From Mactromeris polynyma (lineage: Eukaryota; Mollusca; Bivalvia; Venerida; Mactridae), in assembly GCA_032209605.1 (NCBI GenBank), contig JASFXZ010000039.1, positions 3,782,001 to 3,846,000 on the forward strand: DNA of 64,000 nt, in the 5' to 3' direction. How positions within the stretch are numbered: position 1 is the stretch's first letter; every line of letters starts with the position of its first letter. The notes beneath the pieces are model-generated. The model was not told where the DNA came from. It did no database searches and was given only the letters and a program-made list of their open reading frames with translations. The translations under genes were made by a program, and so were the position numbers. This document shows, piece by piece, positions 12,119-23,613 of the stretch.

Positions 12119-13452
12119 TCATGCTGTAAATTTCATCCATTTTGAAAGAAGGGAGGCTACTCTTGTTTTGAATGGTCGCCTGAAAGGTACAGTTATGCAC
12201 CCTGCTTAAAATGGCCGCTATTACGAATGAGAGTAATGTCCCTTTATTACAAAATGGATGCAATTTTAGACATGATTTATGTACCCTGATGTCAAAATGG
12301 CTGCCATTTTCGCGGAATAACAACCATTTTGAAATCAGGGGAAGTAACCCATGCTGTAAATTGCCGCCATTTTGAAAGAAGGGAGGCTACTCTTGTTTCG
12401 AATGGTCGCCTGAAAGGTACAGTGCTTAAAATGGCTGCTATTATGAATGAGAGTAATGTCACTTTATTACAAAATGGATGCAATTTTAGACATGATTTAT
12501 GTCCCCTGATGTCAAAATGGCTGCCATTTTCGCGGAATATCAACCATTTTGAAATCAGGGGAAGTAACCCATGCTGCAAATTTCCGCCATTTTGAAAGAA
12601 GGGAGGCTACTCTTGTTTTGAATGGTCGCCTGAAAGGTACAGTGCTTAAAATGGCCGCTATTATGAATGAGAGTAATGTCCCTTTATTACAAAATGGATG
12701 TAATTTTGACATGATTTATGTCCCCTGATGTCAAAATGGCTGCCTTTTTCGCGGAATATCAACCATTTTAAAATCAGGGGAAGTAACCCATGCTGTAAAT
12801 ATCCGCCATTTTGAAAGAAGGGAGGCTACTCTTGTTTTGAATGGTCGCCTGAAAGGTAGAGTTATGCCCCCTGCTTAAAATGGCCGCTATTATGAATGAG
12901 AGTAATGTCCCTTTATTACAAAATGGATGCAATTTTAGACATGATTTATGTCCCCTGATGTCAAAATGGCTGCCGTCTTTGCGGAATATCAACCATTTTG
13001 AAATCAGGGGAAGTAACCCATGCTGTAAATTGCCGCCATTTTGAAAGAAGGGAGGCTACTGTTGTTTTGAATGGTCGCCTGATAGGTACAGTGCTTAAAA
13101 TGGCCGCTATTATGAATGAGAGTTATGTCCCTTTATTACAAAATGGATGCAATTTTAGACATGATTTATGTCCCCTGATGTCAAAATGGCTGCCATTTTC
13201 GCGGAATATCAACCATTTTGAAATCAGGGGAAGTAACCCATGCTGTAATTATCCGCCATTTTGAAAGAAGGGAGGCTACTCTTGTTTCGAATGGTCTCCT
13301 GAAAGGTACAGTTATGCCCCCTGCTTAAAATAGCCGCTATTATGAATGAATTAATGTCCCTTTATTACAAAATGGATGCAATTTTAGACATGATTCATGT
13401 CCCCTGATGTCAAAATGGCTGCCATTTTCGCGGAATATCAACCATTTTAAAA

Positions 13453-14352
13453 TCAGGGGAAGTAACCCATGCTGTAAATATCCGCCATTTTGAAAGAAGG
13501 GAGGCTACTCTTGTTTTGAATGGTCGCCTGAAAGGTACAGTTATGCCCCCTGCTTAAAATGGCCGCTATTATGAATGAGAGTAATGTCCCTTTATTACAA
13601 AATGGATGCAATTTTAGACATGATTTATGTCCCCTGATGTCAAAATGGCTGCCATCTTTGCGGAATATCAACCATTTTGAAATCAGGGGAAGTAACCCAT
13701 GCTGTAAATTTCCGCCATTTTGAAAGAAGGGAGGCTACTCTTGTTTTGAATGGTCGCCTGATAGGTACAGTGCTTAAAATGGCCGCTATTATGAATGAGA
13801 GTTATGTCCCTTTATTACAAAATGGATGCAATTTTAGACATGATTTATGTCCCCTGATGTCAAAATGGCTGCCATTTTCGCGGAATATCAACCATTTTGA
13901 AATCAGGGGAAGTAACCCATGCTGTAAATATCCGAAATTTTGAAAGAAGGGAGGCTACTCTTGTTTTGAATGGTCACCTGAAAGGTACAGTTATGCCCCC
14001 TGCTTAAAATGGCCGCTATTATGAATGAGAGTAATGTCCCTTTATTACAAAATGGATGCAATTTTAGACATGATTTATGTCCCCTGATGTCAAAATGGCT
14101 GCCATCTTTGCGGAATATCAACCATTTTGAAATCAGGGGAAGTAACCCATGCTGTAAATTTCCGCCATTTTGAAAGAAGGGAGGCTACTCTTGTTTTGAA
14201 TGGTCGCCTGATAGGTACAGTGCTTAAAATGGCCGCTATTATGAATGAGAGTTATGTCCCTTTATTACAAAATGGATGCAATTTTAGACATGATTTATGT
14301 CCCCTGATGTCAAAATGGCTGCCATTTTCGCGGAATATCAACCATTTTGAAA
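13453..14352. repeat. 450-bp dimer repeat inside the satellite
   Basis: A 230-bp unit plus a 220-bp unit form a dimer repeated at an offset of 450 bp (13453-13902 and 13903-14352), with few differences, for example TCCGCCATTTT versus TCCGAAATTTT near 13932. A related block sits 679 bp upstream. This is a second, shorter higher-order period in the same array. Confidence 0.75.
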
Positions 14353-16255
14353 TCAGGGGAAGTAACCCATGCTGTAAATTTCCACCATTTTGAAAGAAGG
14401 GAGGCTTCTCTTGTTTCGAATGGTCGCCTGAAAGGTACAGTTATGCCCCCTGCTTAAAATGGCCGCTATTGTGAATGAGAGTAATGTCCCTTTATTACAA
14501 ATTGGATGCAATTTTGGACATGATTAATGTCCCCTGATGTCAAAAGGGCTGCCATTTTCGCGGAATATGAACCATTTGGAATCTGGGGAGGTAATCAGTG
14601 CTGCAAATTTCCACCATTTTGAAAGAAGGGAGGCTACTCTTGTTTCGTATGGTCGCCTAGAAGGTAGAGTTATGCCCCCTCCTTTTAAAATGGCCTCTAT
14701 TATGAATGAGAGTAGTGTCCCTTTATTACAAAATGGATGCAATTTTGGACATGATTAATGTCCACTGATGTCAAAATGGCTGCCATTTTCGCAAATTATC
14801 AACCATTTTGAAATCAGGGGAGGTAATCTGTGCTGCAGATTCCCACCATTTTGAAAGAGGGGAGGCTACTCTTGTTTCGAATGGTCGCCAAGCAAGGTAG
14901 AGTAATGCCTCCTGCTTAAAAATGGCCGCTATTATGAATGAGAGTTATGTCCCTTTATTTCAAAATGGAGGCAATTTAAGACATGAGTGATGTTCCCTGA
15001 TGTCAAGATGGCTACAATTTTCGTGAAATATCCACCATTTTGAAATCAGGGGAGGTAATCCATGCTGTAAATTCCCGCCATTTTGAAAAAAGGGAGATTA
15101 CTTTTGATTAGAGTGGTCGCCTTAAGGTAGAGTTATGCCCCCTGCTTAAAATGGCCGCTATTGTGAATGAGAGTAATGTCCCTTTATTACAAAATGGATG
15201 CAATTTTGGACATGATTAATGTCCTCTGATGTCAAAATGGCTGCCATATTTGCGGAATACCAACAATTTTGAAATCAGGGGAGGTAACTGTTACTGTTTA
15301 TTTCCGCCTTTTTGAAAGCAGGGAGGTAACTCCTGTTTTGAATGGTCGCTATGCAAGTTAGATTTATGCCCCCTACTAAAATATTTCCGCTATTATTATG
15401 AGTAATGTCCCTTCATTGTAAAGTGGAGGCAATGACTGACGGGTGTAATGTCCTCTGATGTCAAAATGGCTGTCAATTTGCGGAATATCCACCATTTTGA
15501 AATTAGGGGAGGTCAATCTTACTGTATATTTCAGCCATTTTGAAAGCAGGGAGGTTACTCCTGTTTCGAATTGTCGCCATGCAGAGCTATGCCATTTGCT
15601 TTAAAACGTCCGCTATTATGAATAAGAATAATTTTATCGCCATTTTGAAGGCTGGGTGGTTACTTCCATTTAGAATATAACGCGGTCACCATTATCATTA
15701 AGAGTAACGTCCCTTTTTTTCATGATGGATACAAAGTAATGCAAGAGTAATGTCCCCTGATTTCAAAAGTTCTGCTTCTTTAAATTATTCGTTTACAGTA
15801 TCCACAAGTTTCAACTTTTTGTGTGTGCAGTATTACCTGTTCTATTGAGCATTTGTGCTGCAAGATATTGATTCGCCTACGATACCAAACGTTTATATAG
15901 GTGAGTTGACAATGCTGCTTTTTTTAAATGAACCATTCTTCATTCAGCCTCATTTCTGTGTCATAATAAGTGTGATTGAGTCAATATGTGGTGCACATAC
16001 AGAAATGCATCTTTGATTATCTTACTCTTACATGTATAATGTTAGGAATTTAGGAAAGTACATCACTCTTCCATATATTGTCAAGCATCAATATGACGAA
16101 GCATACATTTTAAATATCCACTGGCTAGGGAATAATTCAGGCACACGAGACAAATGCTCATCCTCAAGAAAATATATTAACTTGACAATTCCTGTACTCT
16201 ATGTTTTATACAGTAACACGCTAGGATATTTATCTCTGCATTTTGACAAATTATA

Positions 16256-17500
16256 TCTTAATTGCTGTCATAGATGTAGTCATAGATGTTGTCATAGATG
16301 TTGTCAAAGATGTAGTCATAGATGTTGTCAAAGATATAGTCATAGATGTTGTCATTGATGTTGTCAAAGATGTAGTCATAGATGTTGTCAAAGATGAAGT
16401 CATAGATGTAGTCATAGATGTGGTCATAGATGTTGTCATAGATGTTGTCATAGATGTTGTCATAGATGTTGTCAAAGATGTAGTCATAGATGTAGTCATA
16501 TATGTTGTCATAGATGTTGTCATAGATGTTGTCATTGATGTTGTCATAGATGTTGTCATAGATGCTGCCATAGATGTAGTCATAGATGTTGTCAAAGATG
16601 TAGTCATAGATGTTGTCATAGATGTTGTCATAGATGTAGTCAAAGATGTAGTCATATATGTAGTCATAGATGTTGTCAAAGATGTAGTCATAGATGTAGT
16701 CATAGATGTTGTCAAAGATGTAGTCATAGATGTAGTCATAGATGTAGTCATAGATGTAGTCATAGATGTAGTCATAGATGTTGTCATAGATGTTGTCATA
16801 GATGTTGTCATAGATGCTGCTATAGATTTTGTCATAGATGTTGTCATAGATGTTGTCATAGATGTTGTCAAAGATGTAGTCATAGATGTAGTCATATATG
16901 TTGTCATAGATGTTGTCATAGATGTTGTCATTGATGTTGTCATAGATGTTGTCATAGATGCTGCCATAGATGTAGTCATAGATGTTGTCAAAGATGTAGT
17001 CATAGATGTTGTCATAGATGTTGTCATAGATGTAGTCAAAGATGTAGTCATAGATGTAGTCATAGATGTTGTCAAAGATGTAGTCATATATGTAGTCATA
17101 GATGTTGTCAAAGATGTAGTCATAGATGTAGTCATAGATGTAGTCATAGATGTAGTCATAGATGTTGTCATAGATGTTGTCATTGGTGTAGTCATAGATG
17201 TTGTCATAGATGCTGCCATAGATGTTGTCATAGATGTTGTCGTAGATGCTGTCATACATGTTGTCATAGATGTTGTCATAGATGTTGTCATAGATGTTGT
17301 CATAGATGTTGTCGTAGATGCTGTCATACATGTTGTCATATATGTTGTCATAGATGTTGTCATATATATGTTGTCATAGATGTTGTCATAGATGCTGTCA
17401 TACATGTTGTCATATATTTTGTCATAGATGTTGTCATAGACGTTGCCATATATGTTGTCATAGATGTTGTCATATATGTTGTCATAGATGTCTCCCTTTG
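16256..17500. repeat. 12-bp minisatellite (GTTGTCATAGAT)n
   Basis: About 100 copies of a 12-bp unit, GTTGTCATAGAT with variants GTAGTCATAGAT, GTTGTCAAAGAT and GCTGCCATAGAT. A higher-order copy at an offset of 396 bp (33 units) is visible: the rare words CATATATGTTGTC (16497, 16893) and CTGCCATAG (16565, 16961) recur. Because the period is a multiple of three, reading frames stay open for up to 384 codons on both strands (VIDV, MTTS and IYDN repeats). That is an arithmetic effect; there is no start context, domain or splice evidence that any is a protein. Confidence 0.95.
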
Positions 17501-17505
17501 TTGCA

Positions 17506-17607
17506 GGTATCGAAGAAACATGTGGGAAAAGAATGGAGCAAGTACATGAAAAACATTGCTTAAAGGTAACAGTATTCCATTTAGATGAAACACCAAATTA
17601 TACTGAG
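17506..17607 (+). CDS. Orphan candidate internal exon
   Basis: A strong acceptor (tctccctttgttgcag) precedes 17506 and a strong donor (ACTGAG|GTAAGAAAT) follows 17607. The 102-nt segment between is open as 34 codons, starting GIEETCGKRMEQVHEKHC and ending DETPNYTE. It lies directly after the 12-bp minisatellite. No partner exon was found nearby and I do not recognise the sequence. It may be a real exon of a gene with distant exons, or a chance pairing of sites. Confidence 0.3.
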
Positions 17608-17823
17608 GTAAGAAATAATGTCTCATATATTTCATCACTTTGTATCAAGAGGATGCTTTTGCATACTGATTTTCGGTTAGGAAATACTGTAGCACATGAA
17701 GACTATTATTCAGTAGAATGTAGCACTTTTATATCACTTTTCGCTCGGTAGTTTGCAATCTTTTTTAATGTTAGTAGTCTTGTAGGTATTGTTTGTGCAT
17801 GTTTCATGGAGATAACACCCTCT

Positions 17824-17903
17824 GACTTGTTAGCTCAGTGATTAGAGTGCTCTTTGTCAGTTTCAAGCATTGAGAGGTCCCATGTTCAAATCCTGGACAA
17901 GTC
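17824..17903 (+). tRNA. tRNA-like pseudogene or SINE head
   Basis: GACTTGT (17824-17830) and ACAAGTC (17897-17903) form a perfect 7-bp acceptor-like stem 80 nt apart. TAGCTCAGTGATTAGAGTG fits the A-box and D-arm, and GTTCAAATCC fits the B-box and T-loop. The T-stem has one mismatch. No proper 5-bp anticodon stem can be formed around 17850-17866. It is therefore a decayed tRNA or, more likely, the head of a tRNA-derived SINE. Confidence 0.5.
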
Positions 17904-20357
17904 GGGTAACAACAATTTCTCTAGCAACAAACATAATTTGTACTTATTTGCAAATTCACCATGTATATATTTAGATCTTGATATATTGTTAAACTTAACA
18001 TTTCGAATGTTTTATCAAATTGTGTGATGCCAATACTGTGTAGTTGTTCAAATTCGTCTGGGTTATTTCATCAATATCTTGATTAATATTTAGATTGATC
18101 ATTCTCAGGTTCAGAATTAAAACCGTTTCAAATTTACATGGATCAGGTAAATTAGCATAATTATTTCATCAAATTCATGACCTAATTTTACCACAAAATA
18201 AGTGCGAAAATCAGACAGAAACTGTATTTCAATAACTTGTACAATGTTTATGCCCCCGCCAAATATATAATTATGTGATCTTGCATGTATGTGTGCGTGC
18301 ATCAAGGGACAACATGTAATGGGTTACATTAAATGAAATTTTAACCAAGTGTTATAGGAAAGGAATAACAAAATTATTATGGTGCATATGTAGAGAATAT
18401 CTGTATTTTTCTGCTATATGACCGAGTGAGCAGCAGATGCAATATTTTCATGAGTAGAATAGCCACAAGTTCAGTTTTCAGGATTTTGCTCTGTTGACAC
18501 CCATATAATTCATAGATCATCATTTGAGTGAATTGGTTTACAAATCCCATGGCTGGAACATTGATAGTGTTGTTCATCTACATCATTGATTTCAGGTGTG
18601 TATGGATGTGTCCAGTCTCAAATGAAATAATGGCTCCACATCTGAAAGGCTCATCATTCTTCGATATATCACAATTCAAATACATGTATTTATATTTTAA
18701 TTCTAGTACATGTTTGACGAAAAAATGTAAATGGTTATCGCACCAGATAATCTTCCAATGTGATGTGGAATAATGCTTGTGTAGAAGCTCTCAACGTATA
18801 GTATTGATATTTACATAAATAATATACAAGTAATCGGGGTCAAACTGACTGTGTTATCTATTAACTTTATAATACATTTTCTTCAAAAGACAACTAAACT
18901 CTGAATTCCAAATAACTTCACCATAAATTTATTCTGCATAAACTCCGTTTTAATATTTGAAAAACATGGCACTACAAATTCAGCGACGTCCTGCTAGAGG
19001 ACCATCATCGGTGCAGCAATGGCCGTTAGAAGTTGATGGAGCATCAAGTCTGTGTGGTCTTCAAATTCTTGTCCTTGGACTGAAATTGAATGATTAATGA
19101 CTTGGTGAAAAATGTTGTATGTACCATAATAACAAGTAATAGTTTCTACTTACAATAACAGTTTCTGGCATGGGGGATATTTTAAAGGTGCAAACTCACA
19201 AACATTGGTAGCTTTACTACAACAGGTATAGTTTATTATATGAATACTGCATGATTACCTTGGATTTCTTTACTTTTTCTGAAACATGTGAGCCATTTTC
19301 AATTTCTTTCCATTGTTAGTGTCGTCTTCAGCATTTAATGTGGTGATCAGTTTTGTATGATGTGCCGGATAAAGTCCCTTCTTTTTATGCAACATTCCAT
19401 GTTTTACTTCACCAAATGCCATACCTTTTGTATTGGCAGACAGTAATTGCTTCACCCTCTCTCCTAAAATATAACTCGGTCATTATTTCTCGGTACAAAA
19501 TAAAAAAACGCTTTGTAAAATATCCCTATTCTGGAAAGGGTTCATTCAATTCCTGATAAATTTCTTTGTAACACAACTGAATTGAACAACAAATGTGGTC
19601 ACATGACACATGTGCTCCAACTGTACTGTCATAGCTATTTGAGAATGTTGGATATAGATAACGTCACTTACAACAAAACAAATCCATGATATCCTACATC
19701 TGGTGACATGAGAGATCAAATCTCGAGCGTTAGAAATCATAAGAAATGTTACAATGCCACGAAACTAGGTTTTCCATGTTTGGCCATGGACTATTATTGG
19801 CCAAAAGCTTTTCTGTTCATTTTTACTGAGACAAGGTTACCAAGCGCTATGGCCAGTTCGAGAAATTCCGTAAAAGCCCAATGTAGCAGCTTTCCTATAT
19901 AAATCATTTTGTAATGGCCATCGACTCCAAACAATAATATGTTAAATTTCCCATAGAAAAAAAGAAGTAAAATAGCAAGATATCAGAATGTTTCTCACAG
20001 TACGAAACAAAGTTTTGAAGAATATGAGTGTATACATAATTATGAAATATAGCCGTATTTATTACACTGCACAACCTAAATCATCAAAGAATATTTTATA
20101 ATAATTCTATATTTCGTATACTGTACTGTTATACCTAGCTTAAGACTGATTTCTGTGGCATCTTGTTTATTGTTCTCTGTGGTAAAGACAAAGTATTGGC
20201 ATTTCTTGTGCGTATTTTATTCAAATAAATGATTTAGTGTGGAAACCCATTTTTCTTTTAATTCGGCAAAACACATGTATGTATACATTCATCCAGAATA
20301 TTACTTTATGCATGGTTATAAGATTGAGTTGTTGTTATGCGCAGGGCAAGACAGCGT
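17904..20357. other. Non-coding stretch
   Basis: AT-rich sequence with short open frames only. A piece near 18245-18310 (TATGCCCCCGCCAAA onward) resembles the edge of a dispersed repeat like the one at 49.8-50.1 kb. I see no exon or RNA gene that I can support. Confidence 0.5.
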
Positions 20358-20427
20358 ATGGTAAAACCTAAATATTAAGACAACCCTTGGAGCCCTTGGA
20401 AACGTGTCTTCTTATTGAGGTGGTAGA
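20358..20427. mobile_element. MITE family A, fragment
   Basis: GGTAAAACCTAAATATTAAGAC followed by CTTGGAAACGTGTCTTCTTATTGAGGTGG matches the first 70 bp or so of the other family A copies; the right end is missing. Confidence 0.55.
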
Positions 20428-20704
20428 CAGCGACTTATTGACACTGTGGGCTACCTCTGCATCTTGTTTGTTTACCCCTAACATTGATCAAATTTACTTA
20501 AAAAATAATTTTATGTAATACTTATTGTGTTCTCTTGATTTGAACTACACTGAACAAATTTTCTAAACGTCCATGGACTTATAAATGTATGGGAAAGTCA
20601 TGAATTTCCGAATAGTAAATGGCTGATCGCAACTGTTAAAGACTTATTTATCAATTAATGGTATTCATCCTTAGAGAACTCTAGTAATTGTAACATTTTA
20701 TGCA

Positions 20705-21560
20705 GAAAACATAGTGTAACACAAGCTAATAAAGCAATGCACTTGCTGCGTCTAAGAATCACTAACATTGACTTGCCTATTGACTTGCAGTTAAAATTGT
20801 TTGATCATACTGTGCTGCCCATATTAACCTACGGATCTGAAATTTGGGGCTTTGAAAATGTGGATATAATAGAACAAGTTCATACAAATTGTTTACGTTA
20901 TATTACTAAGACCCGAAAAAGTACTCCTCGATATATGTTATACGCGGAGCTTGGACGCTATCCTATCGAAATTATCATCAAGTCCCGGATGATGGGTTCT
21001 GGAAAAAAAATCTCAAGTATTTCAAAAATTTCGTTTTTGTTTTATCAGCATATGCTACAATAATTATACACACAACTTTAAATGGGGAGCACACATAAAA
21101 CACATCTTAGACTCAACAGGAAATTCGCAAGTATGGATAAACCAAAATATTGTTATAAGCGATCATAAACGTAAAGTAGTCAAACAAACTTTAATAGATC
21201 AATTCATGCAAGACTGGTCAACAAAACTCGATACTTCTAGTAAAGGTAATATCTATCGTAGCTTTAAAGACAGCGTTGTTTTTGAAGATTATCTCAATTT
21301 AATCCCTACCTCTCAACGTATTTCTTTAATTCATTTTCGTACAGGGAACCATAGATTCCCAATAGAAACTGGTCGCTGGAGACAATCATTTATACCCCAC
21401 GAGGACCATAAATGTTCACTATGCTGTACAAATGTCATAGGTGACGAATTTTATTATTTACTAGTTTGTACTAATTTCACGGATTTGCGAGTCCAATTGA
21501 TCCCAAAGAAATATTTTGAAAGACCAAATATATTTAAATTAAAACAACTACTTTCCTAAA
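20705..21560 (+). pseudogene. Non-LTR retrotransposon 3' ORF fragment, copy 1
   Basis: The translation shows the segment after the reverse transcriptase of a LINE: motif LFDHTVLPILTYGSEIWGF, then AELGRYPIEIIIKSRM, and after a frame change near 21000-21070 a second part ending in a zinc-knuckle-like stretch, CSLCCTNVIGDEFYYLLVC. The two open pieces (20737-21063 and 21206-21559) are in different frames, so the copy is dead. The 5' part including the polymerase is missing. A short A-rich run (TAAAAAAATAAA) follows the stop, consistent with a LINE 3' end. The clade is uncertain. Confidence 0.75.
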
Positions 21561-21569
21561 AAAATAAAC

Positions 21570-22860
21570 CTCTACTAATGATGCTTCTAATTACAGAGGC
21601 ATCACTTTGATAAATATTTTATCTAGGATATTCTCCTTAACTTTAAGAAATAGAATAAACAGCTGGTGTGAATCCGAAAATTTATTTAATGTGACACAAT
21701 TTGGTTTTAGAGACAAACGTAACACAACAGATTGTATATTCATTCTACATTCTATCATTCAAAATATAGTATCTGAAAAAAGAAAATTATATTGTGCATT
21801 TATTGATTACGAAAAAGCATTTGACACAGTGATACATGAAGCTCTGTGGATAAAACTACTTGAATTAGGATTGAGCTGTAAGATGACCAATATGATTAAA
21901 TCCATATACCACAATGTGAAAGCTTGTGTTAAAGATTCATATAATATGTCATTCTCTAATTTCTTTGATGTGTCTCTTGGGTTAAAACAGGGAGAACCGC
22001 TAAAGCATTACAAGAACAAGCTCTTGAAGCATATAATCACCTTTTATATGTATTCAGTAGGGTTAATCTAGATACTAAAACGAAATTGTCGTTATTTGAT
22101 TCACTAGTTGTACCTATGCTTCTTTACAGTTGTGAAATATGGGGAGCTTACTCTTACAAGGAAATTGATAAACTACATATCAAATTTTGCAAACGCATAT
22201 TATGAGTCCGTACCCAAACATCCAATGCTGCAGTGTTAGGAGAACTTGGTCGATACCCCTGTCAGTGATATGTAAAGAAAGAGCACTCAAATATTGGCTA
22301 AAAATACTAAATAATCAGGATTCTGTGCTATTTCTATTATATAATGAACAATGCTTAATAAATGCAAGAACACATATCTGGGTTTCTAATATTAGATCAA
22401 TTCTTAACACCTTAGGATATGGAAATATTTTTTAACATGTATAATATGAATGTAAATTACTTCAGTATGCTTAAACAAATACTTCGGGATCAGTATGTAC
22501 AAACATGGAGTGATACACTCAATAACCAGGCCAAAATGTTTTATTACAGGAAGTTCAAAACAGATTATACATTTGAAAAGTACCTAGAAATTATTAAAAA
22601 TGAAAACATTAGAAAAGAACTAACGCGTTTTAGATTAGGATCACATAGCTTAGAAATAGAAAATGGAAGATACAATTGAATTATTAGAGAAAATCGTACA
22701 TGTAAACTTTGTTCTCATAATACAATAGAAACGGAATATCATTTGTTCATGTGCTGTCAAACATTTAATGAACTCCGTACACAATTCCTTAAACAACCTT
22801 CCTGGTCTTCATTGAATAAAGCACAGTTATTGTCAACTCTGCTAAATTAGTTTTTAATGC
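21570..22860 (+). pseudogene. Non-LTR retrotransposon reverse transcriptase fragment, copy 2
   Basis: The sequence before and within the first open part reads SNYRGITLINILSRIFS, FGFRDKRNTTDCIF and AFIDYEKAFDTVIHEALW, standard reverse transcriptase fingers/palm motifs. After GLKQGEPL the match jumps straight to the connection region, so the block with the catalytic YADD-type motif is deleted. The rest continues in shifted frames with LVVPMLLYSCEIWG, GELGRYP and a final cysteine-rich knuckle near 22700-22750. It is related to the copy just upstream and oriented the same way. Frameshifts, stops and the deletion make it non-functional. Confidence 0.8.
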
Positions 22861-23613
22861 AATGAAACTGAAACAAGACAAACTTACATTAATTGCTCCA
22901 TAGTAAGATTTGCTGCTCTTAAAATATCTTCTCCTGTTCACGTATATTTATATATATTTATTATTGTGTAACATTAATACACTAAAATGTTATTCCATTG
23001 CTGCTTACATTTAATATTCATTCTTATACACACATATCTTTGTTCTGTTCTGTGTTTGCTTATATTACATGTTTGATATTGTATTTGTAACATGTATATT
23101 TACTGTCTTGACCATCTCATATTATGTTTATTTTGTTAATGGTCAAAAGCACTGTATGTGCAGATTGTACCAATAAACGTATAGTATAGTACTAAACAGA
23201 CTTGCAAATTACGTTCGATTAGTCATGAACGCCGTTAAGAGGATTTAATAACCGTTGCCCAGACTACAATAATAAATTAATACACTACAAGTAAAAGTAT
23301 CTCATGTCTTTTATAACCTATGGACTAATACGCAACTAACATGGTTATACATAATTTTATTAAACAAAACATTAAAGCTTACTTCATCAAAAATCCCAGC
23401 TGTACCATAAATCCACATTTTTTTACAATCATCAACAGTTTTCTATACTACGTTACATTAATATTATTGATAGTAAAATGTGTAAAATGTGTTCCACGTG
23501 CAATGTTTTAAAATATTTCATTCATTAAGTTGGTAAAATCACCAGGCCATACAAATTGTTTATGTAAGATTGATCCAATGCAGTGGATCCACGTGCTACA
23601 TTATTCTATCTAA
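22861..23613. other. LINE 3' tail and spacer
   Basis: Sequence after the LINE ORF remnant contains TGTTCTGTTC and ends near 23175-23190 with CAATAAACGTATAGTATAG, which looks like the 3' untranslated region and tail. From about 23190 to the transposon edge at 23614 I see nothing recognisable. Confidence 0.45.

Larger units (their letters stand above)
8480..15780. repeat. Satellite array, about 30 units of 220/230 bp
   Basis: Successive copies of the marker GAAATCAGGGGAAGTAAC are spaced 219-231 bp apart. The two length classes differ by a 10-bp block: ACAGTTATGCCCCCTGCTT versus ACAGTGCTT. Units in the centre (about 8.9-14.4 kb) are nearly identical. Copies at the right edge (14.5-15.8 kb) and the first copy are clearly diverged. 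Each unit holds about five AAAATGG/CCATTTT words, including the palindrome AAAATGGCTGCCATTTT. Open frames of 60-88 codons on both strands just follow the repeat and break because neither 220 nor 230 is a multiple of 3, so I do not call them genes. Homogenisation by unequal exchange is inferred. Confidence 0.95.

Noticed and set aside
8429..14758. About 25 open frames of 60-95 codons on both strands
   Set aside because: They repeat with the satellite unit, occur on both strands over the same bases, and lose frame at each 220- or 230-bp step. No splice sites or domains.
8480..15780. CRISPR-like regular spacing
   Set aside because: The whole 220/230-bp unit is repeated with no unique spacers, and the window is animal DNA with introns.
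16243..17405. Three overlapping open frames of 357-384 codons
   Set aside because: They are products of a 12-bp repeat that has no stop in these frames and a period divisible by three. Not evidence of a protein.
17824..17903. Functional tRNA gene
   Set aside because: Acceptor and T-arms are good, but no anticodon stem can be formed.
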